A stretch of DNA of 64,000 nucleotides from Dolichospermum sp. LEGE 00240 (GTDB lineage: Bacteria; Cyanobacteriota; Cyanobacteriia; Cyanobacteriales; Nostocaceae). The stretch is from NCBI RefSeq assembly GCF_015207875.1, contig NZ_JADEVZ010000007.1, positions 1 through 64,000 of the forward strand, in the 5' to 3' direction. Positions 43,635-53,032 of the stretch are shown piece by piece (positions within the stretch are counted from its first letter, which is position 1; the number at the start of each line of letters is the position of its first letter). The position numbers and the translations under genes are program-made. The notes under the pieces were generated by a model. That model saw only the letters and a program-made list of their open reading frames with translations. It was not told the origin of the DNA and ran no database searches.

Positions 43635-43826
43635 TATTCGGGAATTAATTTACAATGTACCTGGAGAAGCATCGTGGTGCTAAATCTCTAATAGATTTGA
43701 TTACTATCATAATGGCAGTGGTCGAAACTAGATTTAAGAAAATTAAACCTCCTGGTGGAAAATTTATCTCTAGTTTTTCCCAAAATCTATTATGAGACTT
43801 AATATGCCTGACTTTGCTGTATTATT
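43635..43826. other. Decayed coding stretch after the DsbA fragment
   Basis: Short unlinked frames (for example one reading NIRELIYNVPGEASW near 43628-43672, and METRFKK-like coding near 43715) suggest remnants of one or more genes. No intact product is recognised. The stretch ends at the second MITE. Confidence 0.4.
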
Positions 43827-43969
43827 GTAAGCATTCAGCCGTCAGCTATCAGCCAGAATTGAATTGATAAGCATTCTGAATATTAATTACTGATGTCAGT
43901 CTCCCCACTTCAAACCCCCCTAAAATCTGGTTTTAGCTGACTGCTGACCACTGATAGCTGAATGCTTAC
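43827..43969. mobile_element. 143-bp MITE, copy B, inverted
   Basis: Its reverse complement matches copy A (42710-42858) over nearly its whole length, with a 6-base gap near one end. Flanks TATTATT at 43820-43826 and 43971-43977 are direct repeats; a full 8-base duplication would have one mismatch. The two copies enclose about 970 bases with the second YeeE gene and the decayed region. Confidence 0.85.
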
Positions 43970-43983
43970 TTATTATTCTCACT

Positions 43984-44496
43984 TCAATCATACAACCAAG
44001 TATTTTTAGAGAAATCCTCACTATCTTGATTGGGTTTTTCTTGCAGTCTTTCTATTGATCTATGGGATTTTTTGTATTGGATGGATTTGGAAATTTGACT
44101 ACCTTGTTGGCTCAGTTGTGGATAAGATGGTGGAGTAGGTTGTTTTAAAACCTTGATTTCTTGTAGCAACTGAGAGTTAGAATCTGCTAGTTGTAAAGCG
44201 GTTTGTTTTGTTTCCGAAAGTTCCTTTGTTAACCGTTCTACCAATGCTTCTTTTTCCGAAAAAGCTATTTGTAAATCACTAATTTGTTTGATTAAAGTAG
44301 ATTCTTTTTGTTGTAATGTAGAAACTGTTTTTTGCAATTCTTTAATATTGGCTTCTAGTTCTAACTGATTATTATCCGGTTGTACTTGGGTTTCCAATAC
44401 TGCTTCAGCCGAAACTTCAATTACAGGTTCACCTTGTAGGGGTGTAAATTTTGTAGTTTCTTCTTGTATTAAATTAGAAAGATTTTTTTTAGGCAT
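43984..44496 (-). CDS. Hypothetical coiled-coil protein
   Basis: This 170-residue protein has a long coiled coil at about residues 45-118 (LEANIKELQKTVSTLQQKE, SEKEALVERLTKELSE) between disordered ends rich in Pro, Gln and Ser. The N-terminus MPKKNLSNLIQEE is like cyanobacterial proteins found beside chromosome-partition ATPases, but no ParA gene is here. Function unknown. Confidence 0.65.
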   Translation of the reverse strand: MPKKNLSNLIQEETTKFTPLQGEPVIEVSAEAVLETQVQPDNNQLELEANIKELQKTVSTLQQKESTLIKQISDLQIAFSEKEALVERLTKELSETKQTALQLADSNSQLLQEIKVLKQPTPPSYPQLSQQGSQISKSIQYKKSHRSIERLQEKPNQDSEDFSKNTWLYD

Positions 44497-44711
44497 TACT
44501 TTATCAACTCCAATTACGCCGTCATTATTTAATTATACGTCTGGAAGTGACAATAAAATCTCAGATTCCTAATTTATTGTAAAAATTGGATTTCAAGAAT
44601 TATTGACCGTAGATAAACGCAGATAAACGCAGATAAATACGGATGAATTATTGATATTAGTCCAGATAATAGCTAAAATTAAGATGTTTACTTATCTATC
44701 CTTTTTCTGTT

Positions 44712-45083
44712 TTGGCTACTATACCTTGTCCTCGTTGTCATCAAATTATTGATAGTCAAGCAATTACTTGTCCTCAATGTCGCTTATTGCTGAAAGCTTA
44801 CGGACATCCTGGTATTCCCTTGCACCACGCTCAGGGAAATGATTATTTATGCGACAGTTGTAGTTATCATTTTGATCATACCTGTAATTTTCCCCAATAT
44901 CCCTATGCTCAAGATTGTCCTCTCTATCAAAATATGGAAGAAAGGACATTAGAATTGCAAAAGCAAGATTCTCATCATAGCTTGAGTACAAGGGTGAATA
45001 ATTGGATTAAACACCATCAAAGTTGGTTATTAATATTAGCTTTGCTATTAGTTTGTTTATTAATAACTTTGTTTAATTCTTGA
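44712..45083 (+). CDS. Zinc-ribbon membrane protein
   Basis: This 123-residue protein uses a TTG start. CPRCHQIIDSQAITCPQC forms a four-Cys ribbon, and a second Cys/His cluster follows (YLCDSCSYHFDHTCNFP). One transmembrane helix near the C-terminus (SWLLILALLLVCLLITLF) anchors it with the zinc part in the cytoplasm. It is a cyanobacterial conserved hypothetical, tail to tail with nblS. Confidence 0.75.
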   Translation: MATIPCPRCHQIIDSQAITCPQCRLLLKAYGHPGIPLHHAQGNDYLCDSCSYHFDHTCNFPQYPYAQDCPLYQNMEERTLELQKQDSHHSLSTRVNNWIKHHQSWLLILALLLVCLLITLFNS

Positions 45084-45105
45084 TCTGATGGTATTGTTTT
45101 TACTC

Positions 45106-47118
45106 TTAAAGTTTGTGTACTTCTAAGGTTTCTGGGATAGTTTCCACAGTTGATAAAATCTCTTCCTCAAATATTTCTAAATCGAACCAGAAAGTAGTCC
45201 CAATACCAACTTCACTTACCAAATTAACTTGACTGTGATGTCTGTCCATAATGTTTCTGACAATTGATAAACCTAAACCTGTTCCTTCTAGAGTATGCAC
45301 TCTATTTTCTACACGAAAGAATCGGTCGAAAATTGCTTGTTGATCTTCTGGTGCGATACCAATTCCTGTATCACTAATTTCAATTCTCACTTTACCAGCA
45401 TGATGGTGAGAATGAGAATTAGCATCTAGTTGATAGGCACGAATAACTACCTTACCACCGGCTAGAGTAAATTTAAGAGAATTACCAATTAAGTTACCAA
45501 ATACTTGCAGTAATAAATCATAATTGCCTAAAACAAAAGGTAAATCAGGATTAAGTTCTTGATATATTTCAATACATTTATCTTTGGCATTAAGCTGATA
45601 GGTACGTAATGTCTGTTCTATGGCTTGTGGTAAATCTACTTTATCAAAGGTGTAACTTCGACCTGATTCAAGTTTTGATAAATCTAAAACGTCATTAACT
45701 AAACGGGTGAGTCTATCAGTTTCATTATTAACTGTTTGCAGAAATTCTTTGCGTTCATCAATCCCTAGATCTTCACCATAATCATGTAGGGTTTCAATAT
45801 AGGTTTTAATGTTAAATAAAGGTGTACGTAATTCGTGAGAAATGTTGCTGATAAATTGGCTTTTTGCTTCATTTAGTTCTACCTCCCGGCTAATATCTTG
45901 GACGGTGATAGCTATGCCTTTAATACTTTCTCGTTGCAGGTTGAGAACTGTGGTTAAAACAATGCGAATTGTGCGTTGAGTAGGTTGTTTGAGGAGGATA
46001 CGAAATTCGGCACTTTCACATTCACCTGCTGCCATTTCATACAAAGTCCGGGATATTTCCATTTGGACACTATGGGGTAAGTGATGCAGGATATTACTAC
46101 CAACCACATCCACTCCTTCCCAAGCAAAAATCCGTCTGGCGGTGGGATTGACTAATATTACTTGCATATTATTATCAATCAAGACTGCACCATCAGCAAT
46201 GGTGGAAACTAAGGTTTCTAATTTAGCTTTTTCGGCAGTTAATTCTTCAATATTTTGTTCTTCATAACGTTCTAGCCGTTCTGCCATTTCATTAAAGCTG
46301 AAAATTAGTTCTCCTAGTTCACCACCTAGAGGTATATCTATCCGTTGTTTAAAGTTTCCAGCCGCAATTTGTTTAACACCTACTAGTAATTCTTTAATAG
46401 GTTTAGTAATAGTTAAAGCATTAATTACTCCTGCTAAAATCACCATAACCCAAATTGTGATAAAAACGGCAATGGTAACATCACGGGTGAAATTAGTAGA
46501 TATGACTGCGGTTTGATTAGGGTTAATACCAACTGCTAACACACCTAAGTATTTTTTATTGACTATTAAAGGCACAAATACATCTGTAACTGCGCCATCG
46601 GGGGTGTTATGCTGCCTGACCATTGGCTGGTCTTCATTGCCAGGATAATCTTCTGGTAGTTGGATATGGCGCTTAATGGTGAGGGAGTTTTCTACCTCTG
46701 GTTCCCAAAAGGGAAGACCAAAAAAGATTTGCCCAGTTTCATCAGCGTATAACATATAACGCACGCTAGAGGTGGCGCTGAAAAAACGTTGAGAAAATTG
46801 GGCAACTTCAGTTAAATTGTGATCGGCAATGAGGGGGGCTACATTTGCCCCCAGAAGTAGTCCGAGATCACGACCAAAGCGGGTATCATTGAGACGTGCA
46901 TCTTGCTGAATTGTGTTTACAGCCCAGAAGGTCAAACCACTCATAACTAAGGAAACCATGAGGGTGGCAACAGCTAGGAGTTTAGTCTGAAGGGTGAATT
47001 CTGACCACCAATTGGCGATACCTGCGGCGAGGGATGCGTTGCCTTTGGCCAGTGCAGCGATCGCTTTTGACGCGCCGGAGACACATTCATCTCGGAAATT
47101 TCTGAAAATAGCCAGCAT
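45106..47118 (-). CDS. nblS: Sensor histidine kinase NblS (Hik33/DspA)
   Basis: This 670-residue membrane kinase is near-universal in cyanobacteria and controls responses to high light, nutrient and osmotic stress. It has TM helices near 47-67 and 215-237 around a periplasmic sensor, then HAMP (ITKPIKELLVGVKQIAAG) and PAS (LETLVSTIADGAVLIDN). HisKA follows (FISNISHELRTPLFNIKTY), and the ATPase carries N box GNLIGNSLKF, ISDTGIGI and GTGLGLSIV. The match to NblS over the H-box region is strong. The usual partner regulator RpaB/NblR is not adjacent. Confidence 0.92.
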   Translation of the reverse strand: MLAIFRNFRDECVSGASKAIAALAKGNASLAAGIANWWSEFTLQTKLLAVATLMVSLVMSGLTFWAVNTIQQDARLNDTRFGRDLGLLLGANVAPLIADHNLTEVAQFSQRFFSATSSVRYMLYADETGQIFFGLPFWEPEVENSLTIKRHIQLPEDYPGNEDQPMVRQHNTPDGAVTDVFVPLIVNKKYLGVLAVGINPNQTAVISTNFTRDVTIAVFITIWVMVILAGVINALTITKPIKELLVGVKQIAAGNFKQRIDIPLGGELGELIFSFNEMAERLERYEEQNIEELTAEKAKLETLVSTIADGAVLIDNNMQVILVNPTARRIFAWEGVDVVGSNILHHLPHSVQMEISRTLYEMAAGECESAEFRILLKQPTQRTIRIVLTTVLNLQRESIKGIAITVQDISREVELNEAKSQFISNISHELRTPLFNIKTYIETLHDYGEDLGIDERKEFLQTVNNETDRLTRLVNDVLDLSKLESGRSYTFDKVDLPQAIEQTLRTYQLNAKDKCIEIYQELNPDLPFVLGNYDLLLQVFGNLIGNSLKFTLAGGKVVIRAYQLDANSHSHHHAGKVRIEISDTGIGIAPEDQQAIFDRFFRVENRVHTLEGTGLGLSIVRNIMDRHHSQVNLVSEVGIGTTFWFDLEIFEEEILSTVETIPETLEVHKL

Positions 47119-47438
47119 CTTAAAATATAAGTGTTAGTAAGTAGTTGGACAAAATTAAATTCAATGGGGTTGTTAGAGAAAAGGGAACAGAAAGACAATG
47201 TATGTAATTAATTTTGTCCGATTACCTCTTCTTTCCTAATTTAACTATGTTTTTGCAGTAATGGTGAAAACTAAGCTGCAACAGAGGTTATGTGATGTGA
47301 CTATTACAATGTAAAATCAGTAATAATCTCAGATTCAACATCAAGAATATTTTGACTTTCCCAGTTGAACTCACATTCTAACTCAGTAAATTATTTTCCA
47401 AATACTTGTAACCGAATTAAAATTTTTCTATCCTATTT
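47119..47438. promoter_or_regulatory. Divergent promoter region of nblS with a 12-bp inverted repeat
   Basis: This gap separates divergent genes. GGACAAAATTAA (47147-47158) is perfectly inverted as TTAATTTTGTCC (47208-47219), 49 bases apart, in the leader or promoter of nblS. It could be a paired operator or an RNA stem. No known HLR1-type box was confidently seen. Confidence 0.45.
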
Positions 47439-48032
47439 ATGACTTCTCCTGAAATACCCCGCAAATCACCCAGTCAAGCGATCGCTGCGAGAATTTTTCA
47501 CGCTGGCAATGTCATCAGTTTATTGATTATGATCACCAGCGGCTTGCAAATTTACAATGCCAACCCTGTCTTTGGTGGGCGTGGTGGATTAAGTATTTTT
47601 CCCCTGTTTACTTTAGGTGGTTGGTTGGCTGGAGGTAGAGATTGGCATTTTGCAGCCATGTGGCTATTTTCTATCAATCTGTTTTGCTATGGAATTTATA
47701 TTTTTGCTACCCAACGCTGGAAAAAAAGATTTGTTAGCGACAAAGATATCAAGGCATTACAAAAAACTCACAATCACCAACGTTTAAACTATGCTTGGCA
47801 TCGAATTATTTATACAGCCATCATTCCGATTTTATTACTAGCAATATTGACAGGTACAGGAATGTATAAACCTGCTCAATTTTCTTGGATAGTTGATATT
47901 TTTGGCAGTTGGCAAGCATTAAGAATTGCCCACTTTGCTTCTGTACCAACAGTGGTAATATTTGTCTGTCTTCATTGGCAATTGGGACAGAAGGTAGGCG
48001 GAAATGCCCTGACAAAATCTATGTTTTGGTAA
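47439..48032 (+). CDS. Cytochrome b-type membrane subunit
   Basis: This 197-residue protein has four hydrophobic helices with spaced His residues (RIFHAGNVI, DWHFAAMW, NYAWHRIIYT, LRIAHFASV, VCLHWQLG), as in diheme cytochrome b / YedZ-like membrane subunits. It precedes a molybdopterin oxidoreductase by 25 bases and would pass electrons between the quinone pool and that enzyme. Confidence 0.85.
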   Translation: MTSPEIPRKSPSQAIAARIFHAGNVISLLIMITSGLQIYNANPVFGGRGGLSIFPLFTLGGWLAGGRDWHFAAMWLFSINLFCYGIYIFATQRWKKRFVSDKDIKALQKTHNHQRLNYAWHRIIYTAIIPILLLAILTGTGMYKPAQFSWIVDIFGSWQALRIAHFASVPTVVIFVCLHWQLGQKVGGNALTKSMFW

Positions 48033-48057
48033 AAAATAATAACATTGAGGAATCAAA

Positions 48058-48765
48058 ATGAATAATCATGAATTTGCACGGAGAAAGTTTTTGCAAATTT
48101 CCGGTTTGTCGAGTATGAGTTTATTACTGGGTGGTTGTGGTACACCCATACTTGCAGATTTTGTAGGTAAACTTTCTGAACCCCTCAATCAGAAATTGGA
48201 AGAGTTAATATTTCAACCTCAAAAGCTAGTTCCAGAATTTTTACCTAGTCAAATTGAACCAAGCAAATTAATAATTAATAGCTTTAAATCTACACCAATT
48301 ATTGATTTAGAAAAATATCGTTTAATTATAGATGGTGAAGTAAATCATCCTCTGAGTTTGAGTATGGCAGATATTCAAGCCTTACCTCTGACTTCTATGA
48401 TTATTCGTCATGTTTGTGTAGAAGGTTGGGCAGCAATTGTACAATGGGGTGGCATTCGTTTGCGGGAAATTATTGCCCTTTCTCAACCTAAATCTCAGGT
48501 TAAATATGTCTATTTTAAATCAGCAGATGGTTATTATGAAAGTTGGGATATCGCTTCAGCTTTACACCCACAAACCCTATTAGCTTATCAAAAAAATGGT
48601 GCAGCTTTGCCTGTGGAAAATGGTGCGCCTTTGCGATTAGCTTCACCCATTAAACTTGGCTATAAACAAAGTAAATGGGTAACACGAGTTACCCTCACTA
48701 GTAAATTATCAAATGCTAAAGGTTATTGGGAAGATATGGGTTATGAATGGTTCGCTGGATTGTAA
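48058..48765 (+). CDS. Molybdopterin oxidoreductase (sulfite oxidase / MsrP-like)
   Basis: This 235-residue protein has a Tat-type signal (ARRKFLQISGLSSMSLLLGGCG; a lipobox-like LLGGC may also apply). The SUOX-type Moco domain follows, with ligand Cys in IRHVCVEGWAAIVQW. The end (PIKLGYKQSKWVTRV, GYWEDMGYEWFAG) matches MsrP/YedY-like proteins. Some YedY relatives repair oxidised methionine in the envelope. With the cytochrome b gene it forms a two-component system; the substrate is unproven. Confidence 0.88.
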   Translation: MNNHEFARRKFLQISGLSSMSLLLGGCGTPILADFVGKLSEPLNQKLEELIFQPQKLVPEFLPSQIEPSKLIINSFKSTPIIDLEKYRLIIDGEVNHPLSLSMADIQALPLTSMIIRHVCVEGWAAIVQWGGIRLREIIALSQPKSQVKYVYFKSADGYYESWDIASALHPQTLLAYQKNGAALPVENGAPLRLASPIKLGYKQSKWVTRVTLTSKLSNAKGYWEDMGYEWFAGL

Positions 48766-48886
48766 ATTGAAGAAGGAGTCAAGAGGTAGGGGCGCAGGGC
48801 CTGCGCCCATTCAGGAGTATGGCTAACGCCACGCTGCACCCATTCAGGAGTTCAGGAGAAAGAAAATTATCCAATAACCAATTACC
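48766..48886. repeat. REP-like palindromes
   Basis: GCGCAGGGCCTGCGC and TGGCTAACGCCACGCT lie here amid CCCATTCAGGAG direct repeats. The GGCTAACGCCACGC element recurs, in either orientation, at 29763, 31070, 55138, 58206 and 63988. Confidence 0.65.
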
Positions 48887-50122
48887 TTATTTTTTTACTA
48901 AAATATAGGCATTTGTATATTCAGGTAATTTTTGAATATATCGTTCAAAATCTTTTTCACTCGCAAAAGTTCCTGCTAATAAATCCAGTTGATAAAGGTT
49001 GGGTAAAAATGCCCCACCTGTATCAGCAATTACGCCCATTTTTAACCGTTTTTGATTGTCCTCAGTGACAATTATTCTACCTAAACCAATATTTAGTACA
49101 TCTCCTGCAAATGTTACTCCTGGTTTGATGGATATTTTCGCATCTATTTTATATCCATAACCTTTAATTGCATCAACTTCTTGAAAATACCAATAACGCT
49201 TTTGTGCAGTGGCTTTTAAACCTCGAATATAGGAGATTCCATTATTTTTGTCTACGTTCAAAAACTCTTTAGTTCCATCAGTAAAATTAACTAAAACAGT
49301 TCCCTGCATTAGTGCTGCCTCTAAACCATTGCGAGTTAAATAAGCAATAGGTTTAACTTTGCCAAATTCCTTACCTCCAGGTTCATAAATACCTGATAAA
49401 ACATCTTGTTTAGTATATTGGGTGTAAAATTTATCTTGACTTACTTCTTCGTTAATAGCATAAATTGGTGTATTGTATTTAGAAGTTTTTTGTCGAGAAC
49501 CGGGATGAATAAAAGCTGCATATTTAGTAATTCTTAATTTTTTCTGTTGGGGACTTTCTGGGTTATAGGCAGACCATTTAATTACGCGAAAATTGGTATT
49601 AATAAAGTTAGGATCTTGTAACCGAGTTGTCCGTTTATTAGAAATGTCTTCTTCTAAGACGACAATCATAAAATCTAATGTTTTTAGAATATCTTTAACG
49701 GTAACTCCTTGAGTTACTAAGATACCTGTGCGTTGAATATCGGGGTCTTCTTGAGAGTATTTTTGAAAGTATTTTCTAGTATTGGTGAGTACGGTTAATA
49801 AATCAGCTTGATTAAAACTTATGGGGTTATTTGGTAATTTTCCTGCTGTCAATACTTGATTAGAATTAATACTATATTGATATTTTTGCCATTCATTAAT
49901 AACTGAATAAAATGTGGACTTTTCAGTATTTTTAGCATTTATATTAGATGGTTTTGGCGTAGGTAAATTATCAGCAAATCCTTGAGAATTTCCTATTTGG
50001 GATAATGATACATTTTTCACAATTTGTGGTTGTTGAATTGGCTGCTGATTAGTGAAACTAATTACCAATAAAGCAGTAATAAATGCTGTAATTTTGAATT
50101 TTTGATTAAATAGAACACGCAT
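48887..50122 (-). CDS. Exported protein with MltA/3D-like C-terminal domain
   Basis: This 411-residue protein has an N-terminal signal or anchor (FKITAFITALLVISFT). The C-terminal part carries VIADTGGAFLPNLYQLDLLAG, similar to the double-psi-barrel 3D/MltA region with its Asp and GGA. MltA enzymes cut peptidoglycan. The usual MltA middle domain is not obvious, so the lytic role is tentative. Confidence 0.6.
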   Translation of the reverse strand: MRVLFNQKFKITAFITALLVISFTNQQPIQQPQIVKNVSLSQIGNSQGFADNLPTPKPSNINAKNTEKSTFYSVINEWQKYQYSINSNQVLTAGKLPNNPISFNQADLLTVLTNTRKYFQKYSQEDPDIQRTGILVTQGVTVKDILKTLDFMIVVLEEDISNKRTTRLQDPNFINTNFRVIKWSAYNPESPQQKKLRITKYAAFIHPGSRQKTSKYNTPIYAINEEVSQDKFYTQYTKQDVLSGIYEPGGKEFGKVKPIAYLTRNGLEAALMQGTVLVNFTDGTKEFLNVDKNNGISYIRGLKATAQKRYWYFQEVDAIKGYGYKIDAKISIKPGVTFAGDVLNIGLGRIIVTEDNQKRLKMGVIADTGGAFLPNLYQLDLLAGTFASEKDFERYIQKLPEYTNAYILVKK

Positions 50123-50206
50123 AATTCATGAAGACCAACAATGATTATGTCCCATTTTAGCATTCTCGGAAATGTTGACAATGGGAAATATGCCCAATTA
50201 TGATGA

Positions 50207-51055
50207 TTAATCATTCATTTCCTTTAAGGTAGCTAATGCTGAAGGTGATAAACGACTAAGATAGCGGAATATCCAATATTTAACTATAGTGTCTAAAATT
50301 ACAGGAAATGTGGCAATGAACATAAAGATATAATTTCTATTTGCTGGTAAACCTAAGTGTTCTGTAAATCCTTCCAGAATTACTTCCCACCCATGGGGTG
50401 AGTGAAAGCCAACAAATACATCTGTAGATAGGATAATTAAAAAAGCTTTAGCACTATCGCTTAAACCATACACAACTTGATCTATAAAGTGTTGAAGAGA
50501 AATAATATCTTTTCTACTAAAAACAATAACCAGTGCAAAAGCAATTAAGGCTATAATATCAGCAAAGATATTACTAATGGCGTTGGTACTTTTATGTTGA
50601 AATTCTGCTGCTAGTTCTATGGCTTTGGCTTTAATCTTGGATTCTCGATTTTCTGGAGAAATTTTAGTTTCTGAATCCAGTAAACTTTCAAACTTTAATT
50701 TCGCCGTAAATATTTTTAATTCATGAAAGGCTTTTTCTTCCATTTCTTGATTAAGAAAAATTTGCCCGGAGTGATCGTTTCTCAGGTTTTCTACTATGGG
50801 AAGAATAAGCAGGTGTTTGGATAGTTGATGAGTTAGCAGGGGAATTATAACCAATAATAATAAGAATTTGATGGCTATAGTTGTCCGCTGTCTGGATATT
50901 TGATATTTTTTAATAAATTCTTGATCTGCATTTGGAGATATATCAATGAGAATTTTCTGGAATGTTTTTCCGATTGATCTGGGAAATATGCCGGTTTTTA
51001 AGAATGTAAATGGTTGTGAGGAAACATCTTGATTAGATCGTGATGATTTTTTCAT
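50207..51055 (-). CDS. CemA/PcxA-like proton extrusion protein
   Basis: This 282-residue inner-membrane protein has about four helices and the CemA-family segments: LLLLVIIPLLTHQLSK, DIIALIAFALVIVFS, YGLSDSAKAFLIILSTDVFVG and VILDTIVKYWIFRYLSRLSPS. PcxA promotes light-induced proton export in cyanobacteria and CemA acts in plastids. The usual cyanobacterial PcxA is longer, so this may be the shorter paralogue (PxcL-like). Confidence 0.85.
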   Translation of the reverse strand: MKKSSRSNQDVSSQPFTFLKTGIFPRSIGKTFQKILIDISPNADQEFIKKYQISRQRTTIAIKFLLLLVIIPLLTHQLSKHLLILPIVENLRNDHSGQIFLNQEMEEKAFHELKIFTAKLKFESLLDSETKISPENRESKIKAKAIELAAEFQHKSTNAISNIFADIIALIAFALVIVFSRKDIISLQHFIDQVVYGLSDSAKAFLIILSTDVFVGFHSPHGWEVILEGFTEHLGLPANRNYIFMFIATFPVILDTIVKYWIFRYLSRLSPSALATLKEMND

Positions 51056-51355
51056 GGTAGGATAAATCAGAGGTTAGATGTAGCCATGATCAATGCCTAC
51101 AACTATAACCATTAAACAGGTTAATGTTCAACTATAAAATAAATACTATTTTATTGTAGTGTATTACCATATTACCAGTTTGATCTAATTGAACTGAGAG
51201 GGTGGTTGAAAATTTAGAACAATGGTAAAAACACCTCTCAGTATGGGCTAAAGGCGTGATTTGTCAAAAAATCTTAATATATTTTCCCAATTGAAGTAGG
51301 ATGACTATATTTAGTGTAAAAATATTCCTACTGAAAATAAGCTGCAAAAAAAATT
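51056..51355. other. Divergent promoter region before ycf23
   Basis: This 300-base gap is between divergent genes. ACTATAAAATA...TATTTTATTGTAGT can form an AT-rich stem near 51130-51160. CTGAGAGGGTG and CACCTCTCAG form a bulged stem at about 51195-51242. No repeat family of the window is present. Confidence 0.45.
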
Positions 51356-52099
51356 ATGACTATGTATCCTCACCTGAAACGTGCATTCGCTCATCCTGTA
51401 CTCAAGGTAATTAGCGGTTTGAATAACTTCAATACTGCTAGTGTGGCTGCGACTGTGAAAGCGGCTGATTTGGGTGGTGCGACTTTTGTGGATATTGCTG
51501 CTGATGTGGATTTGGTAAGATTAGCGAAAAGCTTGACTAAATTACCTATTTGTGTATCTGCGGTTGAACCGGAGAAGTTTGTCACTGCTGTGGCTGCTGG
51601 TGCTGATTTGATTGAAATCGGTAATTTCGATTCTTTCTACGCCCAAGGACGCAAATTTGAAGCTGCTGAGGTTTTGGAACTAACTCGCCAAACCCGTGCC
51701 TTGCTGCCAGAAATTACCCTATCTGTAACTGTTCCCCATATTCTTACCTTAGACCGACAGGTACAATTGGCTGAAGATTTGGTGAAAGCGGGTGCTGATA
51801 TTATTCAAACTGAAGGTGGTACTAGCAGCAGTCCCATTCACTCCGGTACTTTGGGTTTAATTGAAAAGGCTGCTCCGACTTTAGCCGCTGCTTATGAAAT
51901 TGCTCGTGCGGTTTCTGTGCCTGTACTGTGTGCTTCTGGTATTTCCAATGTTACTGCACCTTTAGCGATCGCCTCTGGCGCTGCTGGTGTTGGTGTCGGT
52001 TCTGCTATTAACCAACTCAATAGCGAAATCGCCATGATTGCTGCTGTGCGTAGTTTAGTTGAAGCTTTAGCGACTGCAAATATTCGCACATTTGCGTAA
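51356..52099 (+). CDS. ycf23: Ycf23 / DUF561 protein
   Basis: This 247-residue TIM-barrel-like protein is conserved in cyanobacteria and red-lineage plastids. Its signature segments are KVISGLNNFNTASVAATVKA, TFVDIAADVDLVRLAK, ICVSAVEPEKFVTAVAAGA and VPVLCASGISNVTAPLAIA. Biochemical function is unknown; the barrel resembles phosphate-binding enzymes. The start could also be ATG 51362. A terminator hairpin follows. Confidence 0.9.
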   Translation: MTMYPHLKRAFAHPVLKVISGLNNFNTASVAATVKAADLGGATFVDIAADVDLVRLAKSLTKLPICVSAVEPEKFVTAVAAGADLIEIGNFDSFYAQGRKFEAAEVLELTRQTRALLPEITLSVTVPHILTLDRQVQLAEDLVKAGADIIQTEGGTSSSPIHSGTLGLIEKAAPTLAAAYEIARAVSVPVLCASGISNVTAPLAIASGAAGVGVGSAINQLNSEIAMIAAVRSLVEALATANIRTFA

Positions 52100-52148
52100 A
52101 AGGCAAAATGACAAACTAAGCTAATCACAGCTTAATTTTATTCAATGC

Positions 52149-52174
52149 AGTGCGTTACTTTTTACTAACGCACT
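52149..52174. terminator. Bidirectional hairpin between ycf23 and the Uma2 gene
   Basis: AGTGCGTTA-CTTTTTAC-TAACGCACT gives a perfect 9-base-pair stem between two convergent genes, so it can serve both. T-runs are weak. Confidence 0.6.
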
Positions 52175-52182
52175 CTACATAA

Positions 52183-52866
52183 TTACAAAGTGTCTAAATC
52201 AATTCCTTTTGCTTGTAATTTGGCTAATAATTCCTGATATTGCCCAATAGCGACTTCTTTTTCTTGACGTTCTTGTTCAGCTACTTGATTAAGTTCCACA
52301 GTTGTGAGAAACTTTCTTCCATCAGGATAATAAATTTCTAAATTATCAGGTGTAATTTCAAAACGTATTCTCAATCTTGGACTTATCCAACCATTAATAT
52401 TTTCAACTACTGTAAAAGCATCTTCAGCAAGTATAAATCCAGATAATTCTAAAGTATCAGGATCATAAATATAATATTCTTTTACACCATAACGTTGATA
52501 AAAAAGGGATTTATTAATCATCTGGGGAGTGCGATTTCCCGGAGATAAAATTTCAAAAACTACCTGGGGAGGAATATTATTTTCTTTCCATTGTTGATAA
52601 GAACCTCTATCTCCTTTCGGTCTACCAAACACTACCATCACATCAGGTGCTTGACAAGTTTTGACACTTCCCTCAACAGGATACCAAAGTAAATCTCCAG
52701 CAATAAATACATCATCTTGTGATGCAAATAATATTTCTAAATTTTCTTTAATTTTAACAATCCATTGATATTGTTTGGTATTATCTGCCATTGGTTGACT
52801 GTCGCTGTCAGGGTAGATGATTTCTGGTGTGGTTTCTGGTGCTAATTGCTGTACCATAGTGGACAT
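52183..52866 (-). CDS. Uma2-family (DUF820) putative endonuclease
   Basis: This 227-residue protein has the PD-(D/E)XK-like DUF820 core: CQAPDVMVVFGRPKG, QVVFEILSPGNRTPQMINK and YGVKEYYIYDPD. A coiled C-terminal tail (EQERQEKEVAIGQYQELLAK) follows. The family is hugely expanded in cyanobacteria, and its role is unclear. A second start at 52857 is possible. Confidence 0.9.
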   Translation of the reverse strand: MSTMVQQLAPETTPEIIYPDSDSQPMADNTKQYQWIVKIKENLEILFASQDDVFIAGDLLWYPVEGSVKTCQAPDVMVVFGRPKGDRGSYQQWKENNIPPQVVFEILSPGNRTPQMINKSLFYQRYGVKEYYIYDPDTLELSGFILAEDAFTVVENINGWISPRLRIRFEITPDNLEIYYPDGRKFLTTVELNQVAEQERQEKEVAIGQYQELLAKLQAKGIDLDTL

Positions 52867-53032
52867 CTCCTATCGGGATAGATTCCTATGCTGTATTAAT
52901 TATATAGTAATCCAGAGATGCAGATACCCGAATTATTGAACGTAGATAAACGCCCATCAACGCAGATAATAAAAAATATTGAAGAGATTGGGTAAATTAG
53001 ATGGGGTGCATTTATCACACCCCAACAATCAT

